Source of the DNA: Solimonas sp047605265
GTDB taxonomy: Bacteria; Pseudomonadota; Gammaproteobacteria; Nevskiales; Nevskiaceae
Assembly: GCA_047605265.1 (NCBI GenBank)
Contig: JASGFY010000003.1
Location: forward strand, 45,854 to 109,853
DNA: 64,000 nucleotides
Direction of reading: 5' to 3'
This document shows, piece after piece, positions 29,756 through 37,727 of this stretch (its first letter is position 1; every line of letters begins with the position of its first letter). The notes beneath the pieces were generated by a model. It saw only the letters and a list, made by a program, of their open reading frames with translations. It was not told where the DNA came from and searched no databases. The translations under genes and the position numbers were made by a program.

Positions 29756-29907
29756 GGTGTTTGGCGGTCCGGTTTCATAGAACGGGGATGTGCGGCCGTG
29801 CCACACCCGGGGATCCGCAACGTTGGGGCTCACGGGGCGCTGCGCGCCGCGATCGCCATTCTAGCATCGGATGATCCTCGAAGGCGGACGGCCGCGTCGG
29901 CGCGGTT

Positions 29908-31356
29908 TCAGGCGGCAGGCGGCCGGCTTCCGGCGGCCGTGCGCCGCGGCCACAGGCTCGCGATTGCCTCGAGCGTGCGCCCCTTGGTCTCCGGCACGAA
30001 CTTCCAGACGAACAGCGCGGCGAGCGCGCTCATCGCGCCGTACAGCCAGTACGCGAAGCCGTGGTTGAACGCGGCGTTGAGCGCCGAACTGCCGTCGATC
30101 ACCTTGAAGCTCCACGACACCAGCAGATTGGCGATCCACTGCGCGGCGACGGCGATCGCCATCGCCTTGGCCTTGATCGTGTTCGGGAAGATTTCGGAGA
30201 GCAGGATCCAGACGATCGGCCCCCACGAGAACGAGAAGCCGGCGATGTAGACGATCATCGCGACCAGCGCCGCGAGGCCCAAGGCGTGCGTCGCGAACAG
30301 CGTGCCGAGCGTCAGCATCGCCAGCGCCATGGTGCCGGCGCCCCACAGCATCAGTGGCTTGCGGCCCCAGGCGTCGACCTTGAACATCGCCAGCAGGGTG
30401 AACGCCATGTTGGCGAGGCCGACGATGATGGTTTGCAGCAGCGCGCTGTCGGTGCTCGCGCCCATGTTCTGGAACATCAGCGGCGCGTAGTACAGCACGG
30501 CGTTGATGCCGACGAACTGCTGGAACACCGACAGCAGGACGCCGACGGCGAGCACCCGCGCGCCGAAGCTCAGCAGCGGCTCGCGGGCGACGACGAGGCT
30601 GCCGCGGATTTCCTGCAGCGTCCGCTGCGGCTGTGCCTCGCCGAGGCGGTCGAGCAGCGCGTGCGCGTCGTCGTCGCGGCGCCGCATCACCAGCCAGCGC
30701 GGTGTGTCGGGCGCGCCGAGCAACAGCAGCGCGAAGGCCAGCGACGGAAGGCCCTCGGACAGAAACATCCAGCGCCAGCCCCAGGCGTGCAGCCACGCTT
30801 CGTCGCCGCTGCGCGCGATCGTCCAGTTGACGAAGTAGACGCCGACGATGCCGATGACGATCGCCATCTGGTTCAGCGACACCAGCTTGCCGCGCACCGC
30901 GGCCGGCGCGATCTCGGCGATGTACAGCGGCGAGACCAGCGAGGCGATGCCGACGCCAATGCCGCCGACGATGCGATAGACGTTGAACGGCAGGAGTGCG
31001 TGCGCGCCGAGCGTGCCGATCGGCGCGAGGCCCGTCTCGGGAAACGCCGAGCCGGCCGAGCAGATCAGGAACAGCAGCGCGGCGACGACCAGCGTGCGCT
31101 TGCGGCCGTAGCGGTCGGCGAGCCAGCCGCCGACGGCGCCGCCGAGCACGCAGCCGAACAGCGCGCTCGACACGGTGAGTCCGGACAGCGACGAGGCGGC
31201 CGTCTCCGGCAGGTTCAGCGGCTTGATGAAGTTCAGGTCGATCGACGCGATCGCGCCGGAAATCACCGCCGTGTCGTAGCCGAACAGCAGGCCGCCGAAC
31301 GTGGCGATCAGCGACAGACCGAGCGTGAGCGGCGTGATGCTGCGGGGATGCGGCAT
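29908..31356 (-). CDS. Sugar porter family MFS transporter (XylE-like)
   Basis: Inner-membrane sugar/H+ symporter of 482 aa and 12 predicted helices. Family signatures are GGLLFGYDTAVISGAI in the first helix, GGWLADRYGRKRTLVV after helix 2, YRIVGGIGVGIASLVSPLYI, FQQFVGINAVLYYAP with the QQ-GIN substrate motif, and the C-terminal VPETKGRTLEAI. The first periplasmic loop contains an extended segment, as in XylE. The closest described member by pattern is the xylose/H+ symporter, but the substrate is not certain. No sugar-catabolic gene is adjacent. Confidence 0.93.
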   Translation of the reverse strand: MPHPRSITPLTLGLSLIATFGGLLFGYDTAVISGAIASIDLNFIKPLNLPETAASSLSGLTVSSALFGCVLGGAVGGWLADRYGRKRTLVVAALLFLICSAGSAFPETGLAPIGTLGAHALLPFNVYRIVGGIGVGIASLVSPLYIAEIAPAAVRGKLVSLNQMAIVIGIVGVYFVNWTIARSGDEAWLHAWGWRWMFLSEGLPSLAFALLLLGAPDTPRWLVMRRRDDDAHALLDRLGEAQPQRTLQEIRGSLVVAREPLLSFGARVLAVGVLLSVFQQFVGINAVLYYAPLMFQNMGASTDSALLQTIIVGLANMAFTLLAMFKVDAWGRKPLMLWGAGTMALAMLTLGTLFATHALGLAALVAMIVYIAGFSFSWGPIVWILLSEIFPNTIKAKAMAIAVAAQWIANLLVSWSFKVIDGSSALNAAFNHGFAYWLYGAMSALAALFVWKFVPETKGRTLEAIASLWPRRTAAGSRPPAA

Positions 31357-31413
31357 GGCAGAAACTCCTCCGTACGTGCTTCGCCTTCAAGGAAGGCCAC
31401 GAGCATGAACCAC

Positions 31414-31440
31414 GGATTCCGCAGATTCACACAGATTCGG
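31414..31440. repeat. Short imperfect tandem GATTC repeat
   Basis: Between the sugar transporter and mnmA, three copies of GATTC are spaced by about ten bases (at roughly 31415, 31424 and 31434), with similar CGCA/CACA spacers. It resembles the low-complexity CACGGATT/CACAGATT repeats found scattered in many bacterial genomes. No function is apparent. Confidence 0.3.
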
Positions 31441-31463
31441 GCCGAAGCGACAGCGCGTGCGTT

Positions 31464-32549
31464 TCACGCGAGCGCCGTCCCGGCGATCTCGCCGCCACCG
31501 AGGCACTCATCCCCAGCGTACAGCACGACGTACTGGCCGGCGACGGCGGCGCGCTGCGCTTCGGCGAAGCGTACCCGCACGCGGCTGTCGGCGAGCGCTT
31601 CGGCGCTGCAGGCCTGCAAGGCCTGACGATGGCGGATGCGCGCGTGCAGCTGTGGCGGCAGTGGGTCCGGCGGGTTGATCCAGTGGAACGGCGACGCGAT
31701 CAGCTCGCGCGTCATCAGCAGCGGATGCAAGGCGTCCTGCGAGGCGACGAGGCGATTGCCCGCGATGTCCTTGGCGACGACGTACCACGGCGCCTCGCGG
31801 CCGCCGCGCGTGCCGCCGATGCCGAGGCCGCGGCGCTGGCCGAGCGTGTAGTACATCAGGCCCTGATGGCGGCCGATGACGCGGCCGCCGTCGTCGACGA
31901 TGTCGCCGGGATCCGGCTTCAGGTAGGCGGACAGGAAGTCGCGGAACTCGCGCTCGCCGATGAAGCAGATGCCGGTCGAATCCTTCTTCCTGTGCACGGG
32001 AATTCCGGCGCGCGTCGCCAGCGCGCGCACGTCCGGCTTGTGCAGGCCGCCGACCGGAAACAGCACGCGCTCGAACTGCGCGCGCGCGACGGCGGCGAGG
32101 AAGTAGGTCTGGTCCTTGTTGTCGTCGGCCGCGCGCAGCAGATGCGGGCCGTCGGCCCCGTGCGCGATGCGCGCGTAATGGCCGGTGGCGATGAAGTCGG
32201 CACCGAGGCGCAGCGCGTGCTCGCAGAACGGTGCGAACTTCACCTCGCGATTGCACAGCACGTCGGGATTCGGCGTTTTGCCGGCGGCATAGTCTTTGAT
32301 GAAGCGCGCGAACACGCGCTCGCGATACTCGCGCGAGAAGTCGACGCGGTGCAGCGGAATGCCGAGTTCCTCGCAGACGGCGCGCGCGTCCTGGAAATCG
32401 TCGGCGGCCGTGCAGTAACCCTGCTCGTCCTCGGTCCAGTTGACCATGAACAGGCCGGAGACGCGGTAGCCCTGTTCCTTCAGCAGATACGCGCTGACCG
32501 AGGAGTCGACGCCGCCGGACAGGCCGACGACCACGTGCGGCGCGATCAC
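31464..32549 (-). CDS. mnmA: tRNA-specific 2-thiouridylase MnmA
   Basis: ATP-dependent thiolase that makes 2-thiouridine at the wobble position of Lys, Glu and Gln tRNAs. The 361-aa protein has the PP-loop VVVGLSGGVDSSVSAYLLKE, the first catalytic Cys in NPDVLCNREVKF, the second in DSTGICFIGER, and LMYYTLGQRRGLGIGG. Length is as usual. It is the last gene of a minus-strand run with the NUDIX gene, 12 bases upstream. This NUDIX-mnmA pairing is common in Proteobacteria. Confidence 0.98.
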   Translation of the reverse strand: MIAPHVVVGLSGGVDSSVSAYLLKEQGYRVSGLFMVNWTEDEQGYCTAADDFQDARAVCEELGIPLHRVDFSREYRERVFARFIKDYAAGKTPNPDVLCNREVKFAPFCEHALRLGADFIATGHYARIAHGADGPHLLRAADDNKDQTYFLAAVARAQFERVLFPVGGLHKPDVRALATRAGIPVHRKKDSTGICFIGEREFRDFLSAYLKPDPGDIVDDGGRVIGRHQGLMYYTLGQRRGLGIGGTRGGREAPWYVVAKDIAGNRLVASQDALHPLLMTRELIASPFHWINPPDPLPPQLHARIRHRQALQACSAEALADSRVRVRFAEAQRAAVAGQYVVLYAGDECLGGGEIAGTALA

Positions 32550-32561
32550 GGCGGAACCCCG

Positions 32562-33014
32562 TCAGTCCTTGAGGTGCGCGATGAGGTCGAGCGGCAGCCG
32601 GCGGCCGGCGAGGTAGTCGTCGATACAGCGCAGGACCATCGGGCTGCGATGCCGGGCCCGCGTGGCGACCAGTTCGTCGCGCGTCATCCACATCGCGCGC
32701 TCGATGCCGCGATCGAGCTTGTGGCCGGCGCGCTCCTGCAGCGCCTCGGCGACGAACGCCACGCGCAGGAAGCCGTAGCCGAGCCCCGGCGGATCGTAAT
32801 GATAGAGGCCGAGCATGGCGCCCGGCTTCACGTCCCAGCCGGTTTCCTCGACCGTCTCGCGGATGCCGGCCTCGATTAGCGTCTCGTTCTCTTCCCAGTG
32901 CCCGGACGGCTGATTGAGCATCAGCCGGCCGTTGATCCGCTCCTCGACGATCAAATAGCGGCCGTCGCGTTCGACGACGCAGGCGACGACGACGTGCGGC
33001 GTCCAGGTGCTCAT
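32562..33014 (-). CDS. NUDIX hydrolase (NudJ-like)
   Basis: Hydrolase of nucleoside di- or triphosphate-type substrates, 150 aa. The NUDIX box is complete: GHWEENETLIEAGIRETVEE followed by TGW, matching GX5EX7REUXEEXGU. The start MSTWTPHVVVACVVERDGRY and MLNQPSGHWE closely follow the NudJ group, which in E. coli hydrolyses thiamine pyrophosphate precursors and nucleotides. It lies between gspN (10 bases upstream) and mnmA, so it may be co-transcribed with the end of the secretion cluster. Confidence 0.93.
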   Translation of the reverse strand: MSTWTPHVVVACVVERDGRYLIVEERINGRLMLNQPSGHWEENETLIEAGIRETVEETGWDVKPGAMLGLYHYDPPGLGYGFLRVAFVAEALQERAGHKLDRGIERAMWMTRDELVATRARHRSPMVLRCIDDYLAGRRLPLDLIAHLKD

Positions 33015-33024
33015 GGGCGGTTCC

Positions 33025-33777
33025 TCATTCGATCTTGCCCTGGCGGCGCAGATGGTAGTAGCCCTGCGGATCGGGCTCGCCGAGCGAACGCAGCAGGTTC
33101 GGCAGCAGCGGCGGTGCGTCGGCCTTCGGGCGCAGTTGCAGATGCAGCTCCCAGGAGTGGTCGGCCTTGGCGCGCGCTTCGCCGGTCGCGTCCAGGGCGC
33201 CGCCGAGCGTCTGCACGTGCGCGACGATATCGTTGCCGTCGCGAGTGAACGTCGCCTCGTAGTCGCCGAGGACGATGGGGTCCTTCGCCAGTGTCCACGC
33301 CAGATTCTGGATGCGCAGCGTGCCGGCGATATCGGTGGGCCAGCCGCCGAGCAGCTTGAGCTGCGCCAGATCGAGATGCACCTCGCCGCCGACCGGCGCG
33401 AACGGCTGGCCGCTCGCCGCGAGCAGCGGCCTGGCGCCGGAGACGATGCGCAGGTCGCGCGCGCGCAGCGTGTTGAAGCCCTTGCTGACGTGGCCGGCGA
33501 GCAGGGTACCGCCGCCGCTGTCGAGATCGGCGCCGAGGCGCGCGAGCAGCAGTTCCGGCAGGCTCAGATGCCAGTGCAAGCGTTCGATCAGGGGCAGCCC
33601 ACCGACGATGACGGCGGCCGCGCTGCCGTCGCGCAGCGTGCCGCCGAGGCCGGCGAGTTCGAAGTTGGCGGACCGCGGCTTGAACCAGCCGTACAGGGTC
33701 GCGGCGGGGGCCAACAGGATCAGGCTGGCAACGAAAACGATCGTGCCGACCAGCACGTACAGGGTGCGAAGGCGCAT
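33025..33777 (-). CDS. gspN: Type II secretion system protein GspN
   Basis: Accessory inner-membrane component of the type II secretion system, 250 aa. One N-terminal membrane anchor (LYVLVGTIVFVASLILLAPA) is followed by ATLYGWFKP and a periplasmic beta-rich domain with repeated L-x-L strands, such as LRARDLRIVSG and GGEVHLDLAQLKLLGGWP. GspN is present in only some systems, mostly those of Xanthomonas/Pseudomonas-type gamma- and betaproteobacteria. It follows gspM by two bases, ending the gsp run. Confidence 0.88.
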   Translation of the reverse strand: MRLRTLYVLVGTIVFVASLILLAPAATLYGWFKPRSANFELAGLGGTLRDGSAAAVIVGGLPLIERLHWHLSLPELLLARLGADLDSGGGTLLAGHVSKGFNTLRARDLRIVSGARPLLAASGQPFAPVGGEVHLDLAQLKLLGGWPTDIAGTLRIQNLAWTLAKDPIVLGDYEATFTRDGNDIVAHVQTLGGALDATGEARAKADHSWELHLQLRPKADAPPLLPNLLRSLGEPDPQGYYHLRRQGKIE

Positions 33778-33779
33778 GA

Positions 33780-34289
33780 TCAGCGGCTCAGGGTGAAGCG
33801 GGCGTTGACGAGGCCCGGCGCGGAGCCCGGTTCGATCTCGGCGCTCGTGACCATGATCGCGTAGCGCGCCTGCAGCTCGCCGAGCCAGCGCAGGGCGTTG
33901 TCGAACGGCACGCCCTCAAACCAGACCTTGACGGCCTTGTCGCCGTTGCCCTCGGGTTGCACGCGCGTCGGCGGCACGCCGAGCGCCGGGCCGCGGCTGC
34001 TCTGATCGACGACGCTGAGCAGCGCGGTGCTGCGGTCGATCGCGCCGGCGTCGCGGCCGCCCTGCGCCAGGCCGGCCGCCGATTCGATGCGCACGGCGAG
34101 CGCCCGCGAGGTTTCGAGCGCGGCGCTGCGGCGCTGGCCGGCCAGCACCAGCGGCTTCCACAGGGCCAGGTAGAAAATGATCAGCAGCAGCACGGCGCCG
34201 CCGGCGAGCACGATCACCCGCTCGCGCGGCTGCAGCTGCTCGAACTGGCTGCGGACGCGGGCCTGCAATTGTTCGATCTGGGCGTTCAT
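33780..34289 (-). CDS. gspM: Type II secretion system protein GspM
   Basis: Bitopic inner-membrane protein of the assembly platform that pairs with GspL. From the ATG at 34289 it is 169 aa: a short cytoplasmic stretch with QLQPRERVIVLAGGAVLLLI, one membrane helix (IIFYLALWKPLV), a coiled region, and the periplasmic ferredoxin-like domain ending VTSAEIEPGSAPGLVNARF. The start overlaps the gspL stop (ATGA), which decides it over the much longer open frame upstream. Confidence 0.93.
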   Translation of the reverse strand: MNAQIEQLQARVRSQFEQLQPRERVIVLAGGAVLLLIIFYLALWKPLVLAGQRRSAALETSRALAVRIESAAGLAQGGRDAGAIDRSTALLSVVDQSSRGPALGVPPTRVQPEGNGDKAVKVWFEGVPFDNALRWLGELQARYAIMVTSAEIEPGSAPGLVNARFTLSR

Positions 34290-35485
34290 GCGGCGGAGAG
34301 ACGGATGCGGATCTGCACGCCCTCGGCGCCGGCGTTCGCCGACTCGACGTCGAGCCGGGCGCCGTGCGCGCCGGCGAACCAGCTCTTCAGCCGTTCGAGC
34401 AGATCCAGGTTGGCGGCGCCGAGACCGACGTAGAGCACGCTGTCGCGGTATTGCAGGTTCTGCAGGCGCAGGCCCGGCTGCGCGGCGAGCGCCTGCGCGA
34501 GCGCATCGAGCAGGCGGATGAACTGTCCGCCGCCGCTCTGCAGGCTGGCGATCTGCTGCGTCAGCTGCGCGTCGAGATCGACGATGCGGGTCTCGTTCGG
34601 GAAAACCTGCTGATAGCGTTCGACGTTGGCCGCGTCCTGCGCCGCCAGCTCGCGGCTCAGGCGGAATGCCTCGATGCCGTGCGTGACGAGCGACAGCGCG
34701 ACCGCCACGCCGACCAGCGACGCGGCGACCTTCCACGGCGCGAACCAGCGCAAGCGATCGCGCTTCGGCGAATAGCGGCCCTGCAGCAGGTCGATCGCTT
34801 CGGCCGTCTGCAGCTGCTGCAGCAGGGCATCGAGCGCGGTGGCGAAGCCGTGGCGCGGCTCGACCGGCCAGCCGAAGACGCTGACGTCGACGACGTCGCC
34901 GCGCGGCACGACGACGCGCAGCGTGCGCGTCCGCTCGGGGTCGGCGAGGCCGAGACAGAATGGCAGATCGTCGAGCAGGCAGACGAAGCCGCTGTCGCGG
35001 CCGCTGCGGACGATGGCCTGCGTGCCGTCGATCAGCGCATTGAACTGCTGTTCGCCCGGCGGCTGCAGCGCGAGCAGATCGGGAATCATCAGATCGGCGC
35101 GGATGCCGTGGTCGGCGAGCAGTTCGAGCCAGATCTGCATGCGCTGCTGGGCGATGATCGCCAGCGGCCAGCGGCCGTCCGGCTGTCGCGCGCCGAGCGC
35201 GAAGTGCAGCTCGTCGACGTCTTCGGCGAGCTGATCCTCGAGCACGTAGGGCGCGGCCTGCAGGACCTTCGCCGGCTGCCGCGCCGGCACCTGCACCGAA
35301 GCGAAACGCAGATCGGCCGACGGTACCAGCACGACGACGCGGCGGGTCCCCGTCAGCGCCGCGACGTCGGCAAGCGGGGCGCGCCGTACGATGAACGAAG
35401 CTAGCGCATCGGCGCGCGCCACGCAGTGTTCGACCGGCTCGGCCATGTCTGCCGAGCGCAGGCGGATGTAGAGGGTTTCGCGCAT
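34286..35485 (-). CDS. gspL: Type II secretion system protein GspL
   Basis: Inner-membrane platform protein that connects the GspE ATPase to the pseudopilus, 399 aa. The large cytoplasmic actin-like domain includes RRVVVLVPSADLRFASVQVP, VLQAAPYVLEDQLAEDVDEL, and LLALQPPGEQQFNALIDG. One membrane helix (KVAASLVGVAVALSLVTHGI) leads to a periplasmic domain. Its ATG overlaps the gspK stop by one base (TAATG). gspE itself is not in this window. Confidence 0.95.
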   Translation of the reverse strand: MRETLYIRLRSADMAEPVEHCVARADALASFIVRRAPLADVAALTGTRRVVVLVPSADLRFASVQVPARQPAKVLQAAPYVLEDQLAEDVDELHFALGARQPDGRWPLAIIAQQRMQIWLELLADHGIRADLMIPDLLALQPPGEQQFNALIDGTQAIVRSGRDSGFVCLLDDLPFCLGLADPERTRTLRVVVPRGDVVDVSVFGWPVEPRHGFATALDALLQQLQTAEAIDLLQGRYSPKRDRLRWFAPWKVAASLVGVAVALSLVTHGIEAFRLSRELAAQDAANVERYQQVFPNETRIVDLDAQLTQQIASLQSGGGQFIRLLDALAQALAAQPGLRLQNLQYRDSVLYVGLGAANLDLLERLKSWFAGAHGARLDVESANAGAEGVQIRIRLSAA

Positions 35486-36485
35486 TAGTCGATAAAGGTG
35501 CTGCGTCCGTAGACGATCGGCGTGCCGCTGCTCGGACGGTAGAGGAAACTATACAGTTCGAGCCGTCCGCTGCCTATGTAAGCCTCGGTCTGCAGCTCGA
35601 AGTAGCTGCTCTTGATGTCGAGCATCGACGTCGGCACCGCGTCGCTGCCGAGCTGCACGGCCTTGTTGAACGCGGCGAGCGACTCGGCCGGCTGCGTCAC
35701 CCGCTCGGCGGTGAACTGCGCCAGGTCGCTGCCGGGCTCCGACGCCAGCGCCTGCAGGAGCAGCGGCGTCGCCGTGTTGACGTTGATCTTCGTCAGAAGC
35801 GGCAGCGCGCTCAGGTGCGGCGCCAGCTTGACGTACAGATCCGCGGTCATGCCGCGCACGCCGAGCAGTTCGCTGACCGACTGCAGCGGCTGGTTCGGCG
35901 CACGGCGCGGCGGGTCCATGCCCAGGTAGTCGGAGTCTTCCGCGCCGTCGCTGCCGGTTGGTTCGCTGTCGGTGTCGATGTAGTCGCGGATCGCGTCGGC
36001 CAGCAGTTCGCCCTGCGCGCTGTCGCCGCCGGTCGCCAGCACGTAGAGGCGGGCGAAACATTCCCTTTCGCTGGCGTAGCCGGTGGTGCTGCTCGTCGTG
36101 CTCGTGCTGCTGCTGGTCGTGCTCGTGCTGCTGGTCGTGCTCACCGTGCTGAGGCCGAGATTGTTGATGTTGAAGCGGCCCTGCAGATCGGTCACGGTGC
36201 CGCGCAGGCCGCCCTCATCGACCGGCAGGGCCGCCGGCATCGCCCAGATGTCGGCCAGCGAATCGTAATTGTTGATCTGCGCGTCGCGCTGCAGGATCGT
36301 TTTGACCCAGGCTTCGACGCCGTCCAGATACCACCAGCCGAGCTCGGAATCCTGCAGGTTCTGCGTGCGGTGGATCGCGAGATTGGCGGACGTCAGCAGC
36401 GCGCTCGCGGCGATAGCCCCGAGCGCGACGACGAGCACGGCGGTGATCAGCGCGTGCCGCGCTGACGATGCGGGGGCGGCCTCAT
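35485..36485 (-). CDS. gspK: Type II secretion minor pseudopilin GspK, probable one-base frameshift near the start
   Basis: Tip pseudopilin, with GspI and GspJ, of the type II secretion pseudopilus. The main body is clear: ALITAVLVVALGAIAASALL, then WYLDGVEAWVKTILQRDA, FNINNL, LGMDPPRRAPNQPLQSVSEL and KINVNTATPLLLQAL. The natural start is the ATG at 36485, overlapping the gspJ stop (ATGA). It reads MRPPPHRQRGT but then hits TGA; adding one base near 36454 joins it to ALITAVLV and restores the expected Gly before the prepilin peptidase cleavage site. The uninterrupted frame from 36564 instead has SARH before ALITA, with no Gly. A Ser/Thr-rich linker (DNA about 36079-36154) is unusual. Either a real mutation or a sequence error. 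Confidence 0.85.
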
Positions 36486-37186
36486 GAACTGTCGTCCGTG
36501 CTGCTGCTACTGGTGGTGGTCGTGCTGTCGCTGCTCGTGGAGCTCGTCGACGTCGTATCCGCATCGAGCCCGAGCCGGAACAGGAACGTCAGCTCGCCAA
36601 GATCCTTGGTCCTCAGCGTGATCTCCAGGCCCAGCGGCGGCGCGACGCTCGCCGCCTGCGCGGCGGTCGCGCCGTTGCTCAGCGGCGGCCACTGCGTCTG
36701 CCACTCGCGCTGCGCATCGAGAAAGCGCCAGCGCAGATCGGTGACGTCCTTCAGCAGTACGACGTCGATCGCCCGGGTGTCCTGCGCACGGTCGAGCAGG
36801 CGCCAGTTCGAACGGATCAGCTGCCCGTCCTGGAGCCGGTAGGCGACGCGTTCGAGCGTCGCGCGTGGCAGGTGCAGCGGGTTGCGCCAGCCGCCGCGCG
36901 TGAACTCGACCGCGGCATTGTCGGCGCCGCGCAAGCCCGGCTGCTGGTCGCCGTAGTTGTCGCGGATCGGCCGGTTGCGGACCTGCTGGAAGTCGTCGCG
37001 CAGACGCACGTACGCCTTCTGCAGCTCGGCGAGCCGCAGCTGCGCGGTTTCGACCGATTTGCGCGTCTTCAGCACGGAGTCGAGGCCGCCGTAGGCCAGC
37101 GCCGCGAAAATCGCGAAGATCGCCACGACGATGATGATCTCCAGCAGCGTGAAGCCCCGGACGGATTTCCGGCCGCAGACCGACAT
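36482..37186 (-). CDS. gspJ: Type II secretion minor pseudopilin GspJ
   Basis: Minor pseudopilin of 234 aa if started at the ATG at 37186. It has the prepilin leader MSVCGRKSVRG and the cleavage/helix sequence FTLLEIIIVVAIFAIFAALA with Glu5. The body shows RDDFQQVRNRPIRDNYGDQQ and LEITLRTKDLGELTFLFRL. A further in-frame ATG at 37267 overlaps the gspI stop (ATGA) and would add 27 residues encoded partly by a repeat; its leader would be unusually long. The good GAGGG Shine-Dalgarno precedes the nearer ATG. The last 25 or so residues are almost only Ser, Thr and Asp, which is not typical. Confidence 0.93.
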   Translation of the reverse strand: MSVCGRKSVRGFTLLEIIIVVAIFAIFAALAYGGLDSVLKTRKSVETAQLRLAELQKAYVRLRDDFQQVRNRPIRDNYGDQQPGLRGADNAAVEFTRGGWRNPLHLPRATLERVAYRLQDGQLIRSNWRLLDRAQDTRAIDVVLLKDVTDLRWRFLDAQREWQTQWPPLSNGATAAQAASVAPPLGLEITLRTKDLGELTFLFRLGLDADTTSTSSTSSDSTTTTSSSSTDDSS

Positions 37187-37188
37187 CT

Positions 37189-37256
37189 GTCCCTCGCCCG
37201 CGCAGCGGAAGAGGGGGGAACCGTCTGCCGCGCAGACGGCGGGGTGAGGGCGGCGG
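37189..37256. repeat. REP-like palindromic repeat at the gspI/gspJ junction, copy with insert
   Basis: The outer sequences CCCTCGCCC and GGGTGAGGG can pair, and match those of the shorter copy at 37680-37725 between gspH and gspI. This copy has an extra internal segment containing its own hairpin (CCGTCTGC and GCAGACGG, three-base loop). On the minus strand the end GGCGAGGGAC supplies the Shine-Dalgarno for gspJ. Confidence 0.6.
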
Positions 37257-37263
37257 CCGCGCA

Positions 37264-37677
37264 TCATTTGCGCCCGGCATCGGACAGGAAGCCGGACAGC
37301 CTGGCGAGCGGCGGCGATTTGTCGAAGATGCTGCTGGTCGCCTTCGGGTCGACGAGACGGACACTGAGGTTGACGCGGCGCAAATGCGAGTCCTGGGTGT
37401 CGAGCACTTCGGCGTCCCAGCGCCACGTGGTACCGGCCATCTGCACCTCGCCGTTGCTCTTGCCGGTGTCGGGCAGGCCGTGCTGCAGTTCAAGCTCGGT
37501 CATGCGATTGTGCGCGACCCACAGCGCGATCGTCTTCTGGCGCAGATAGGCGGCGTTGCCGGCGTAGCGAGCCATGCCGGCGATGATCGCGCCCATCGCG
37601 ATCGCCACGATGGCGACCGCCGCCAGCATCTCGATCAGCGTGAAGCCGCGAATCGACCGACGGCCAAAGGCCGACAT
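37264..37677 (-). CDS. gspI: Type II secretion minor pseudopilin GspI
   Basis: Minor pseudopilin of 137 aa from the ATG at 37677. The leader MSAFGRRSIRG is followed by FTLIEMLAAVAIVAIAMGAI, the type IV pilin-like helix with Glu5. The body has LWVAHNRMTELELQHGLPDT and GTTWRWDAEVLDTQDSHLRR, as in other GspI proteins, which help nucleate the pseudopilus with GspJ and GspK. A longer start at 37731, overlapping the gspH stop (ATGA), is in frame and would add 18 residues through a repeat. A GAGGG Shine-Dalgarno favours the shorter form. Confidence 0.93.
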   Translation of the reverse strand: MSAFGRRSIRGFTLIEMLAAVAIVAIAMGAIIAGMARYAGNAAYLRQKTIALWVAHNRMTELELQHGLPDTGKSNGEVQMAGTTWRWDAEVLDTQDSHLRRVNLSVRLVDPKATSSIFDKSPPLARLSGFLSDAGRK

Positions 37678-37679
37678 CC

Positions 37680-37725
37680 GTCCCTCGCCCGCGCAGCCGG
37701 AGCGGATGGCGGGGTGAGGGCGGCG
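37680..37725. repeat. REP-like palindromic repeat at the gspH/gspI junction
   Basis: Shares GTCCCTCGCCCGCGCAGC and GGCGGGGTGAGGGCGGCG with the element at 37189-37256, in the same orientation and at the same place relative to the next gene. The ends can fold into a hairpin (CCCTCGCCC with GGGTGAGGG). Its end provides the ribosome-binding site of gspI. Read in frame from the upstream ATG, both copies encode an RRPHPA...CAGEG peptide. Confidence 0.6.
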
Positions 37726-37727
37726 CC

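Noticed and set aside
36088..36154. Short repeats resembling a CRISPR or microsatellite
   Set aside because: They are in-frame Ser/Thr codons of gspK with no spacers of regular size.
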